A stretch of 64,000 nucleotides of DNA from Ilex aquifolium (Eukaryota > Streptophyta > Magnoliopsida > Aquifoliales > Aquifoliaceae): positions 16,945,744 to 17,009,743 of the forward strand of contig OX637393.1 in the NCBI GenBank assembly GCA_951799425.1. Reading direction: 5' to 3'. The position numbers were made by a program, and so were the translations under genes. Below, in pieces: positions 1 through 11,794 of the stretch. The notes beneath the pieces were generated by a model that made no database searches, was not told the DNA's origin, and saw only the letters and a list, made by a program, of their open reading frames with translations. Each line of letters begins with the position of its first letter. Position 1 is the first letter of the stretch.

Positions 1-2321
1 AATCAATAATATTGAATCGATCTGAGCCGTGAAAAGTTCAAGACAAATTAAGCTAGCTACTTTATTACATAGATTGTTGAAATTTTGTTTGTTACGACAA
101 TTATTTGGATTTGAGAGGTATAAAATTGTAATATATACCATGTTAAATGTGAATTGGGCTATTACTTCTTTTATTTTTGTTACATAATGTCTTTAAGTAC
201 GGATAATTTTTAATCTATATAATAAAATAGAACTGTTTTTGAATCTAAAGATAAAAAAGAGTTCAGATCATTTCAAATAAAATAAAATATCTTCTGACGG
301 ACTACGTTATCCTAATTTATCATAAATTATTACCGTTTCAAATTATTTCAAAATTATTGGTCCCCAAAAATTTTATCCCACACCCAAAATGCCAAGTTTT
401 GACTACTCTCTATATCAGACCCTAATCTTAAGCTTTTGACCTCTCTTACGCCCTCACACTCTCTTCTCCCCAAATCCCCTGACTCTCTCTTCTCAAATCC
501 GCCCCATGTCTCTCCCCAAATCCCCTCGTTCCGTAGAACGATATCATACCATACGATATCGTTTTGATTAACAACACGCGGTTAAAAACTAACTGCACAG
601 GAGCCGACCCTCCCCATCCTCCGTCCGCCATCTCTCTTTCTACTTCCGCCTCCCCCATCTCTCTTCTCCATTAGACACCTCTGCTGCCCAGACGTCGTAG
701 CTGCCGACACCAACCACAACGACACAACTCTCAGGTAACTCTCTTTCTATCTCCCACTCTCCTCTGATTCTTCACTCTCTCACCATCGACATCCACACCA
801 CGCATGCCATCCACCACCACCACCGTACCACCGTTTGTCGCCGCCCCATAGTCACACACTCCCCCTCTCTGATTATTCTCTCTTTCACCCACCGCCATCC
901 ACCACCACAGTCTGCCAACAACCATAGGGCGAACCCTAGATTTTAAGGGAAACCCTACATTTAAGAAAAAAACTTTGGGATTTGAAGAGAATCCTTATAT
1001 GGACCATAGGATTATAATGAATTCAGTAGATTCAAAAAGTGACTCAATTGTTTTTTGGGGATAGGAATTCTGAATTTTTGTTTGTCGACAGTCTTACTCG
1101 CTGCCATCTTTGTTGAATTTTTTGGTCTAAAGTTCACTCGCTTTGTGTTTTTTTTTTTTCAGTTTTACCTTTGGCAATTCATTAGTTGATTTCTACAAAC
1201 GTATATATGTGCTCTGGGTTTACTGGATCTAAAGCAAATTAGAAGCAGCCCCAAAGAAAGAAGGAGCACTAGAAGCAGTCCTGTGTAGAAATTGTGAAGG
1301 TAAAACTCTAAATTTTTCTTTGTATGTCCTATTTTTGTGGATGAGTCGGCTTTGTGGTTCTTTTAATAAGATTTTAATTATTGAAATGAGTTCTTGGAAG
1401 TTGATAAGCTTTAGATGCATACCCTTGTCGATTTTATCAGTGTTAGTTCAGTTTTCAACCTTTTTATGTTTATTTTGCCTTTTTTTTTGTGAGCAATTAA
1501 GGACCAAAACTTCTGTTTATTTCGAGATTTGTGCTCTTATTAAGCTGATTCTTGGTCTTTCTTTGTCTCTCTCTCTCTCTCTCTCTCTGAATTTGGCTTA
1601 GCTATGTATGTATTTACTGTGTGTGATATAGATTGAGTGGGGCAAGCGTATTTGGACCTTTTTGTATATTTATGAGGCTTATGTATTCACAACTTTTTTG
1701 CATATTCATGAGGCTTGGCTATTTATGGACTGATTCAAACATTTATTAAAATTTTTTGTATCAGCAATTGCAATTTATTTTACATTATAGGAGGTTAATG
1801 AGACATGGGTAGGCTTGGGTTACTATAGAAAGGTGTGGGTTATACAAGAGAGGTCAGCTCTCTTTTCAATCCTTCCTAGTTGCTTGCTTCATTTTACTGC
1901 AATTCCAAATTGGAATGTTGGATTATTGTGTATGCATGTGGTATAGATAGGTAGGTTAAAGACATTCACTTCAAATTGGACATGTGTTTTTGAGATGAGT
2001 ATATAAAGTTTGGGTTTTGAGGTGAGTTTCTTCTGGAAACTAAAACTGGTACAACTAGTAATGAAAGTTAATTCTAAAGTTTGGCTTTTAAAGTTCCTTT
2101 CTTTTTTATGCTTTAGTAAGTTTAATTAGTTTTTTTTGCCTTCTTGGCAAACATATAAAGGCTCGAGTTTTCCTACAAAGTTAATTCTATTTTTAATTTT
2201 AGTGTAATTATATTATGGGTTTTGCTTGGATTGTGTGTTTATGTGTGTGAGAGAGAGTTGCCATTGTCCATATAATCAAATTTCCAGATAGTCAATATGC
2301 TATTAGCTTTTTATAATAAGG
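1..2321. other. Intergenic spacer, no supportable gene
   Basis: AT-rich sequence with no open frame that resembles a known protein. From about 395 to 960 it is rich in CT and CCA/CCG runs, like a plant 5' leader, and near 1295 there is a GAAG/GTAAAA junction that could be a splice donor. I see no coding exon following it, so a non-coding or relic 5' exon is possible but unsupported. Confidence 0.4.
1566..1588. repeat. (CT)n microsatellite
   Basis: About eleven uninterrupted CT units. It produces a spurious Ser/Leu open frame on the plus strand. Confidence 0.9.
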
Positions 2322-4234
2322 TTGCGTTTGGCAACCACTTGTTTTTGTTTTTTTTTTTCTGTTTTTGTTATTAGTTTTTATCAAAATAAAAAATAAAAAT
2401 GCGCTTTGGATGTGTTTTCATTTTTTTTAAGTTGCTGTGTTTTGAAAACAAGGTCCAAAAATGCAAACAGAAAAAAAGGTGTTTCATAAACACCTAAAAA
2501 CACAAACAGGCGTGCTAGGGGTCTCCCCTTTAATGAGATCCGGATTTCAAATCTTGTTAGTAGCAAAAAATAGCATTTTTTTTTGCCTAGACTAGAAACC
2601 CTCATTTTATCTTTTCTTTCTTCTCTCCGCAAATGTTAGAGTCGCCTCCATCGTCTCTCTCGCCTTTCGTCTCCATTTTCTCTTGCCTTTTAGATCTTCT
2701 ACTCAGATCTAGTGGGTTGTTCATCGATTTTGCATCTCAGATCTGTTGTGTTTGTGGATTTGTGTGCGTGCGTTTGTGTGTAAGTGTGTGTTTTTGTTTG
2801 TGTAGGTCTATCATGTTTGTGGAGCTCTGTGTGTGTGTGGTTCTATGTGTGTGTATGGTTCATAGTTATCAAATCGCGTATCGGAAGGTGTATTGTTTTT
2901 TAAAAATAGTGTATCGTATCGTATCGTGTGTCGTAAGATACGGCGTAATTTTAAATAATTAATAATAAAATATATATGCTTTTGAAAAAAAATCATAGAC
3001 TCATAAAAACATAACATTTCATTAATATTCCACTTACTATTCAAGTCACCAATATAATTTACTAATATTAAAAAAATAATAAAGGGTATCAAATTGAATT
3101 AATGATACTTATGTATACTTAAAAGTAAAAAGTTATAATGTAAGGGGTATTAAATGTAATTCTTCATTCTTATAACAAAAAACAAACAGTCGTGAGTCTA
3201 CCCACGACTCACGAACGAGCACAGAGAGCCAGAGGCAAGAGGCGATGCCGGAGAGAGAGAGAGAGAGGAGGAAGAAGAAGAACAGTGGTACCTCGTGGTC
3301 GCAGCTCACAGCGATGAAGAGAGAGATCGTGAGACAAAGAGATAGAGATCGTGAGACACGGAGAGAGAGATCGTGAGACCTAGGGTTCATCCGAAATTTA
3401 CAGGTTAGTGTTGCTATTTTTTTCAATTTCAGAAATTTGTTTGATTTGCTTTTGCTTGGGTGTTTTTGCTGATTTGTTGCCTGGTAATTCTTGTCTTCTT
3501 CATCTCTGTTGTCTTTTTTTTTGGCATTTTCTCTATTCTCTGATTTGTGGGCTTTGGTGTATTCATCTTTGTTGGCTTCGGTGTCTTCATCTCTGTTGCG
3601 AATCAAGCTGTAAAAAAAAAAAAAAAAAATTAAATAGTGACTTCGCGTTTCGTGCGTATCGTACCGATACGTATTGTATCGTAAAAACGTATCGTGTATC
3701 GGATGATACAATGTAAAAACGATACATAGCTATGATCCGTATCGGTTTAGGGCTGTATCGTGACGTATCGTACGATACGTATCGCGTATCGTACGATACT
3801 AACAACTATTGTATGGATCTATAATGTGTGGGTATGTCTGTGTGTATTGGTCTGTGTGTGTGGGTTTGGATTTCTTTTTTTAATTTTTATTTTCAATTTA
3901 ATTTTTTCTTGTAAAGTTGCTATTTTGTTGTTTAGAGGTGGTTATGAATTTCAGGTTAACTTGCAATTGCATTCTAAATTGATTGTTATGCATGTTGTTA
4001 CATAGAGATGGTTTGAACAATGGTATGTTGAACAACGGATGTATTGCTATGTTGTAACAATGGGATTTTGAGTTGGTTACCAAGCATGTTTTTTTTTTTT
4101 ATATTTTATAATTTGTTAAACATAAATGACTACCCAAACATATTTTTTGTTTTCAGTTTTTACCATAGAAAAAACAAAAATTGTTGTTTTTCCTTTTTTC
4201 GAAAACATGAAAACAAAAACGGTACCAAACGCAA
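2322..4234. mobile_element. Candidate non-autonomous TIR DNA transposon
   Basis: The left end begins TTGCGTTTGG and the right end finishes CCAAACGCAA, an exact 10-bp inverted repeat. The similarity continues inwards as T-rich (left) and A-rich (right) arms containing TTTTTGTTTT and AAAACAAAAA. No transposase is visible. The interior holds leader-like CT-rich DNA (about 2600-2760) and a second inserted element (2862-3810). I could not find a convincing target duplication at the ends, so the superfamily is unassigned. Confidence 0.35.
2862..3810. mobile_element. Candidate non-autonomous Mutator-like element
   Basis: The ends form an imperfect inverted repeat (ATAGTTATCA on the left; AATAGTTGTTAG on the complement of the right end). 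They are flanked by GTATGGTTC (2853-2861) and GTATGGATC (3811-3819), an 8-of-9 match. A 9-bp duplication is typical of Mutator-like elements. Both ends are packed with CGTATCG/CGATACG words. The centre (about 3180-3400) is GC-richer and ends CCTAGGGTTCATCCG...ACAG/GTTAGT, like a 5' leader exon plus splice donor, which suggests captured gene sequence. No transposase is encoded. Confidence 0.55.
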
Positions 4235-5570
4235 ATTGTTGTTTTTTAATTTGATTATATGTTTCATATTGTAATACACACATTGTTTTTTTGTCCTGAA
4301 CTATGATGTAGGCCTTTGTTGGGTAATAAACTTGGAAATTTAGGCTGTTAGGTCGTATTTTGAATTTTTTCTCATCGAGCATTGTTAGAGTCGTGGTGAG
4401 TTATCCTTGGCCCCATTTATCCCATTCTGCAAAACTTCTATTGAGAGAGAGAGAGAGAGAGAGGGGTAATGTATTTGTGATAGTGAGTGAGGGGCTTGTG
4501 GGTGAGTTAGAGCTTGCTCTATAAATTTTTGTATGACTCGGATGTTATTTTAAGATTTTTCAAATTATCAATTTGTATTTTACTTATAGGATATTTGAAA
4601 TGTTTTGAATTTATTGATTCATTGCTCACCTTCGCTTAGTGCATTATTTTATTGTTGTTGCAAATCGTAAGTTCATTAATCCTCGTGGTTTCTTAAACAA
4701 GGTAAGAGAATCCTCTGTCACCACCTTTGAATTTTGTGCCTTGATTAGAGGATTTGACATTCTAATTTGCTCATTACAGATCCAGTCACTCATAGCAATT
4801 GCAAACTATTCACATTTGTTGTGGCATCTTGCCTTGATACTGGGATGATTTTGGACGAAGTGATCCACATGCCCAACAATATTGTGTTTTTGTGAACACA
4901 TTTAGTCCCCTTTTTGTTCAATTTAGTCATTTTACCTTATTCATTGTCATGTGCTTTGTATATGATGGACAAAGTGTTTTTAGATTTACTTTTATTTTTG
5001 AACCAGTTTTTAGATTTACTTCAATGACAAGAATTCAAACTAGGATTCGACACTGGTAATACACTAGGTTAGGGAGATTTTGAGAAGTAACTGTTTATAA
5101 GGTTCTATGCTTAATGTTACTTTTCTTTGTTTATCCTTTAGGCTTTATTTTTAATGTGCCAAAAGCATAATGTCTAGTTTGAATACTAGAATGCTTAGAC
5201 ACAGCTTATTAGCTTTAGGGATGAAGTATGTTTATGTTTGGAATGTCTTAGGGGAAGTGATTTGTATATATTTGGAATGGTGAAAATTAAAGATATGTGT
5301 CCATTTTGTGGCAGGATGCTTTAGTTTTTGGAATGTAATTGCAACTATAAGTTAATAAATAATATAAATTGTGTATACATGTTGAAACTTTTTTGGGATT
5401 ATCTTTTGTAGTTGAAAGTCTACATTTTATTGAATTTATTTGGCCCCAAAAATGAAATATATATCAGATTAAAACTTAAATTTTCAAAGAATTTAATTGT
5501 ATATTTTCCTGTCTCTAGATGAGTATTTGTAAATAATCGTTTTGTTAATTGGTAATTTTTTTGTGTGATA
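4235..5570. other. Spacer with (GA)n tract, no gene seen
   Basis: AT-rich, short frames only. A (GA)n tract lies near 4444-4463. Nothing else could be assigned. Confidence 0.4.
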
Positions 5571-6560
5571 CATAGTGCCAGGCACATGTATTAGTTAGCA
5601 TATAAATATATATATATTTGGATGTATTAATGTTTATATATTTTTTAGGTATACTAGTGTATGTGATAGTGTATTAGCGTATGTGTGTATTTTGATGTAT
5701 CATTGTGTGTTTTTCAGCGCATTAGTATGTTTTTTGAGATTATTTTGTGCGTGTATGTGTGGTTTGGTGTAATAGTCTGTATGTGCATTAACACAATGTG
5801 TGTGTGTATTTTTGTATATTAGTGTGTGTGTGTGTGTGTTTTTTATGTATTAATATGTCTAATTTTTTGGTGTATTAGTATGCTTATTTATTTTTTGTGC
5901 ATTGGTGTATGTATTTGGTAACAAAGTGTGTATATTTTGGTGTATTTGTGTGTGTTCTTTTTTGGTATATTAGTATGTATTTTTTTGGTGCATTAGTATG
6001 TGTGTTGTGAGGGAATTTATTGATTCCAATCACAGAAAATACGAAGGAAGTGATCTTTTCGTTAAACTAGAAATCACTTAAAACACACAGAATTTCAATT
6101 CTTCCTCATTGTCGTACTCTCTAGGATTTTGTGTGTTGAATGAATAAGAGAAGAGCCCTATTTATAGAGTTTCTACTGCCTTTTCATTGCACCTTTTCCT
6201 TGAGTCATGTCCCTTCACACATCTTTTCATTGATCAAGTCCATTCATAAAGGTAATGTGCCTTCTTGTCTTCTGGGAAATACCTTTTCACCTCCTACGAA
6301 GAACCTGTTTATAAAAAGTCAAGCGTTTCAACAGTGTCATTACACTTTTTGGGAAAAGGTCACCATTATAATTAACAATTTGTCCATAAATACCAACATG
6401 TTTTGGTATGTATTTGATACTTTGCGCATTAGTGTGTCTGTGAACATTGTGCATGTGTATTTTTTGTTGTTATTGTGAGTGTATTGGTGTGAATATTGCG
6501 TGTGTTTTTTGTGTAAATGTTTTGTTGTATTAGTGTGTTTTTGTGTATACGGTATATCGG
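5571..6560. repeat. Degenerate GTGTATTAG low-complexity tract
   Basis: Loose repetition of words such as TGTATTAGT, GTGTGTATTTTGGTG and CATTAGTATGTG on the plus strand, broken between about 6003 and 6398 by a different sequence. A short related piece recurs near 10360-10425. It looks like an expanded, decayed (TG)n/TATTAG minisatellite and has no coding content. Confidence 0.6.
6003..6398. mobile_element. LTR-like insertion in the low-complexity tract
   Basis: A 396-bp block unlike its surroundings begins TGTTGTGAGG and ends ATACCAACA, so TGTTG and CAACA are inverted termini as in LTRs. It contains a TATA-like CCTATTTATAGAG near 6160. Flanking repetition resumes on both sides. A clean 5-bp duplication is not visible, so this may be a solo LTR or TRIM fragment. 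Confidence 0.35.
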
Positions 6561-9141
6561 TTGATACACACGTGCTTTGCACGTGAATTGTTACTTATTT
6601 AGGTGTCAATTTCTTAGTTATGCATTCTGTATTGATCAACATTTACCCAAATAAAATTTGAGAGTCAAGGAGCAAAAATCAAGCTCAATAATTCTCAAAA
6701 AAAAAAAGAAAAAAAGAAAAAAGGCTTGCCACTTCATTGCAACTGCTTAAACATATATTCTCTCTCCCCTCCCCGTTAGCACTTCTTTCTCAAATCATTT
6801 GAATTTACTGTGATTGCGTGTTCATAATAACATAGCATGTTCGTTAACTCAAACCAAATGAATGCTTCGAAACCATAAACTGATACAAAAATGAGTAATT
6901 GCTTTCCCACTTAGGAACTGGGTGTTTCTTTGTGCACCCACTATTTACGTTTTACATTTCCATTCCTGATATTGGCCTTAAGTTGCAACGAAAATTTAAC
7001 CAATGAAATAAATGAAAACAACAAGTATATTGCTGCTTCATGGGCAAGAAGGACATCATTAGATATTTTCGTTATCCAATCAGAAAACCATGATCCCTTT
7101 TTTGTTGCAAACCAAAAATGAACATCTACTTTAGAAGTCCTATGGTGAGGTGCAAGAAACATGTTTGTCACTGTACTTACTTTTGGGGATCTTTTGTTTT
7201 TCACATTTGAGTTATATATGCTTTCTTTAAATCTTGTTCTAATCATTCCTGATATATGAAAATAGCTGCCCGGACCACATGTAATAGGCTAATAGTCCAA
7301 ACTCAACCGATCCAAAAATAGCAAAGTAATCCACAAACAATCTAGGGCATTCCTTAGTGGAATAGCTTCAAACACATTGATAGATTGATGACCAAGTTTC
7401 AAGACATCCTAAAGTTACTTGGCACATTCTTAGCATTTCTTAAGGTGGGGAAAAAGTGGCCACTCCACTGTCATCGGTTTTACACACTTGTGGTTTGTTT
7501 GGATAGATTTTTGGGAAGGGTTTGGTTCGTTTGGATTGACTTCCCCAAACCCTTCCAAACCCAAACCCCTCCTAACAAAGATGGAATTTAGTGTTGAATC
7601 TAGTCCATACCCAAGTTTGGTATGCAATACATACACATGTAAGACCCACGGATATATAACAATTATTAACAACCATTTGTCCTGTAATTGACTGTTTTGC
7701 CCCTTGGTCAATTCAATTCATACCCATGTTTATTTACGTACATTTTCTTGTGTCCTTTTGAATATCATATTTGATTTTTTTTCCTTCCTAACTAATGAAA
7801 TAAAGCATGAATATTGATAAAATATAACTATAATTCATAACCATAATAAAACGCAATAAAACATTAACCATACAAGACATTGTTACGGTAAGAGGACAAG
7901 CGTCCTCCATTTCCCTAGACATTTGTCTTTCGCAGAGATTGGGGTGAGATACGGTAAATAGGATTTTAAGGGGTACAATTGTCTTTTCGCCATTCTTAAC
8001 TCGTTAATCCTCTTTCGAAACCTCTCCCGGTTTGACGAAACCCATGTTCATGAGGTTCAGTCTCGGTAACTCAAACTTGAAAATTAAACCTAAACATGGG
8101 GTTTGAGGGTCCTTTGGACTATTTTTTCCAAACCCTGGACACCAATCCCTGCAAACCCACAAAACACATATGCTATTGAGGTATTAGGAAAAAAAATCTA
8201 ACATTGCCGATATCAAGAATTATAAATGCAAAAAAGAAATTACGGGTGACCGTCTTTTTGCATATACAGATATTGTTTTGCTTTCAAAAAATCAAATTCC
8301 AACCAAAAACTAAATTCTATTTATAATGAATCTTGTGGTTGGATCAAAAACCAAAGACGAAAAAGAAAAGGAGTAAAGAAAAATGAAAAAAGGGCCACAC
8401 AACTACAATCAAATTTTTGTGACTGGAAACTCGAATTGTACCAGGACAATGAAATATTATTAATATTTTTGCACCTTTTCAGTCAACTTGTCTTCTAGGT
8501 CAGAGTGACCTTGTATATAGTTAAAAGGATAAATTATAATTTATGCCCTTAAAGTATGCACCTAATTTTTATTTGGTTCTTGAAGTTCCAATTGCAATAA
8601 TAAAATCTTTAGAATTTTAATTTTGTTTCAATTTAGTCGTTGCATCAAAATTCTTCGATTTATTTTGACGGAATAACCTTTCGTGACCAATACGATACTT
8701 GGGTAAAAGGGTGTACGTGTAGGTTATAGAATCTTACTTTATTTCATTTGCTTTGGAGAAAAATAAGATAACAAACCCGAAAGAAAAACGATACAGAGGA
8801 AGAATTTGAGAGATACTGTGAAACAGAGTGGTATTTGAGAGAGATAACTTTTGCTAGAGAAATATACCCTTAATAGGCAACTCCTATAACGTTTTTCTAT
8901 TGGAACAAATTAATGTATTTGGATGTAAGGATTGGATTGAAACTTAGTGAACACCTTAAGAGTTTAAGTGTTTAAAAGTTTATCGAATCTACATACCTTT
9001 CGGATTGTCCCACCGAAACAACAAAATTTTCAAATTGAAATTAGAAATGACATGAATTCATTCAATAAATGTTCACACCATATATATCTCTATTGCTCTA
9101 TATAAATGCATATCTGTGTGTATATATATGTATATACACAT

Positions 9142-9143
<2 letters not shown>
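6561..9143. other. Spacer; one short hairpin repeat
   Basis: No coding region could be supported. At about 7512-7557 GGGAAGGGTTTGG is followed by an inverted copy (CCAAACCCTTCC), forming a short hairpin that could be a MITE remnant. The rest is AT-rich spacer. Confidence 0.35.

Positions 9144-9202
<59 letters not shown>
9144..9202. repeat. (GA)n microsatellite
   Basis: About 29 nearly perfect GA units, preceded by a short TA/CA-rich stretch. It generates an artificial Ser-Leu frame on the minus strand. Confidence 0.95.
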
Positions 9203-9204
<2 letters not shown>

Positions 9205-11388
9205 CTTATGTGATCTAAAAAAGAGGTGTAGAATGGTCCAATGTGAAATGTGTGTGTGAAACAACCAAGACTAAGAAAGGATTAATTCATTGCATCTTGA
9301 ATATTTACTCCAATTGCTAGGATCTAAAAGGTCAGTTAGTAGATGCATCTTCTAATGGGTTTTTGGTCACTGAGCAAGCACTGGTATAACTTGTGAAATT
9401 GTTTTCTACAATAAGTTGATATTTGTGCAACACATAGGGGTAATTGGTGAATATTCATTAGATCGAAAAGACATCATATGTATAGTACATGAAGTGAACA
9501 TTACTTGAAGTATGCTCCCCTGGAAGTTGAAATGCCGAAAAATCATTTCACCCGGTAAAAAGTAGCAATCCAAATTGACAATTACTTCATGCAACACATG
9601 GATGAAAAAAAAATACCATTGACATCCAAATTTCCCATCCAAACAACTTGCGAATGCATCATTAAGGCATAAAATTGTTTAAAACTAATATCTGCGTGGA
9701 TTCTATTGTGAAATTTATGAATAGCTGTAGAGGATAGAAGCAAAAAGACGTTTGTTTGCATAGCTGACCAAACACTGTAGAGAGGGGATTGCTGACATTA
9801 GTGAGGGCACCTACACATCGACATTCACGTACACAAATAATGTGCACCAAGTTCATGTTTGAAAATTGGAAATTCATCTTATCTATACAAAATTATATAT
9901 AGAAATGCATAAATTATATATATTTTTATGACTAAAGCATATATACAATAAAATTAACTTAAAAACGTCAAATGTATAAACTTAACATACCCAGAAAAGA
10001 TGGTGTGGAATGAGGAAAGAAATGAGTGTTCATGAGAGAGAAGAGAAATAGAATCTAGGAAGAAAAAGGATGGATGTCCAATAGACATGCGTAAAAGAAG
10101 AAAGAGATGTGGGAGATAGATAGTTCCCAAACCGAAGTTTATTAAGAAGTTGGGAGAGGTTGGGACATAATACTTGAAAGACGGTAAATATGGATTATTA
10201 CACTAAAAAAGCAGTAAGCTGAAATTTAGAAATAGCATAAAAGTACATTAAATAGAGGACATTGCTGTCTTTTTAAAAATCTTTAAGGGTAATTTAGACG
10301 ATCAAATGTTTACACCTCAAGTGACATTTAAAAGTAGTATAGTTATAGATATTTTCTTGTATTAGTATGTGTGTTAACACACCGTATATGTCTATATTTT
10401 TGGTACATTAGTGTATGTGCATTTAATAATTTATTAGGAATTGTAACACAAATAAGTATTTCTTTTATAATGTATTTTTGTTTAAGAACTTTTTTATTTT
10501 GAACATCCAAACAATGTTTATTTAATGAAAATGATTTACTTATAAAACATGCAGGATATCGCCACTATTTTAAGTGGGCCATTTCTCTAGGCCAAGACCA
10601 AAAAAATTAGGGAAAATTGGGAGGGGGTACACTCCAAGGAACTTATTTGTTTTAAAGTATATAGCTCAGACTTTTCAGTTAGTTAGTCTTTATTCTCCTA
10701 AATATTTTGTGAGTAGGTGCACATTTACAGTTTTCATATATTTGTATTACGTAATTGTCCATACCTTAATTCTTTTTTTTTTTTTTTGAACAAGTCCTTA
10801 CCTTAATTCATGCACTTTAGATTTGACAGTTTCTTTGTTTTTGAATTTCTTTTATTAGATAAAAGGTTTCCCTAAATAAGGGATTGAAAAACCGTTTAAA
10901 TTTGAAAAGATACTCCAAAAATTCTTGTCAGCCAATGACATTTTTCTCCGATCAGCCATTTGATGTTGATGCTGCCAAATCCCACTGCTGTGTTATTTAA
11001 TACACCCCAAGTCTAGGTTCATTCTGCCAAGATGATATAGACCTACTAGCATATGTCAGCGCTAATGGTTATTATTATAATCATCCTCTTGATGCTGTGC
11101 CGGTTAGAAATGACTACCATCAAAACAAACGTCTGGTAGCATCCAACCAGACCCATGAAGTCTGATGAAGACTGCGACAGTGAAGTTCCTTTAATTAGAT
11201 TTTTTTTTTGTTGCTAAATGTCATAATTGACTATTTCCCGAACCAGATATATACCGAAATAATTTGTTTTGTATGTTGAAAAACAAGAACTTTGTTGTAT
11301 GTTTCGAGTTTCCTTTAATTAGTTTTTATTTTTTTATTTTTTTAATAATTTAATTTTTTACTTATTCACTTTTTGCTCAAACCCTAGT
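9203..11388. other. Spacer upstream of the SF3A1 gene
   Basis: Short frames only. A fragment of the TATTAGTATGTGTG repeat lies near 10360-10425 and a poly-T run near 10769-10788. The SF3A1 promoter presumably lies towards the right end, but I see no unambiguous TATA box. Confidence 0.35.
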
Positions 11389-11794
11389 CCTACGTTGGGT
11401 CACGGACAAAAAGCTATGATACAAGAAATAAAAATCGGGGATGAAATTTTTCCTATTTTTTGCTAGGTTTGGGTTTTCAGATGTGGAAATTAAAACTCTA
11501 AATTCTTCTTTTTCATGTTTGCTTGCTGCGTTGCTGGTGCCTTTTGCATGCTATATCAAAACAGCCGAGTCCTTACTTTCCTTTATAGGGTTTATACTTG
11601 TACGGATACTAGCAATTGTTTTTTTTTTTTAATTTTTCGTTGATATTGCAGGTTGTGAATTTGTATTTTTTTTTTTTTTTGGTTTGTGGTTCTTCATATC
11701 GTTTAGTGTAGCTGTACTATATTGACAGTTGAATGTGATTTTAATTTCTAAGTAGTATTATTACTTCTAATTGTTGTTATTTGGACAGAAAAAA
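11389..11794 (+). other. Probable 5' leader and leader intron of SF3A1
   Basis: The start codon is preceded by TTATTTGGACAG, a plausible 3' splice site (AG at 11787-11788), so the coding exon probably begins at 11789 with the leader AAAAAA directly before ATG. The T-rich sequence upstream (runs near 11621-11631 and 11668-11681) fits a leader intron. The first exon cannot be delimited from sequence alone. Confidence 0.45.

Noticed and set aside
446..925. Minus-strand frames in CT/CCA-rich sequence
   Set aside because: Low-complexity products (Val/Gly/Trp-rich) opposite a leader-like CT-rich region; no protein family pattern.
11161..11200. Possible C/D snoRNA (TGATGA with CTGA nearby)
   Set aside because: Box spacing and terminal stem could not be made to fit; isolated short motifs are expected by chance.
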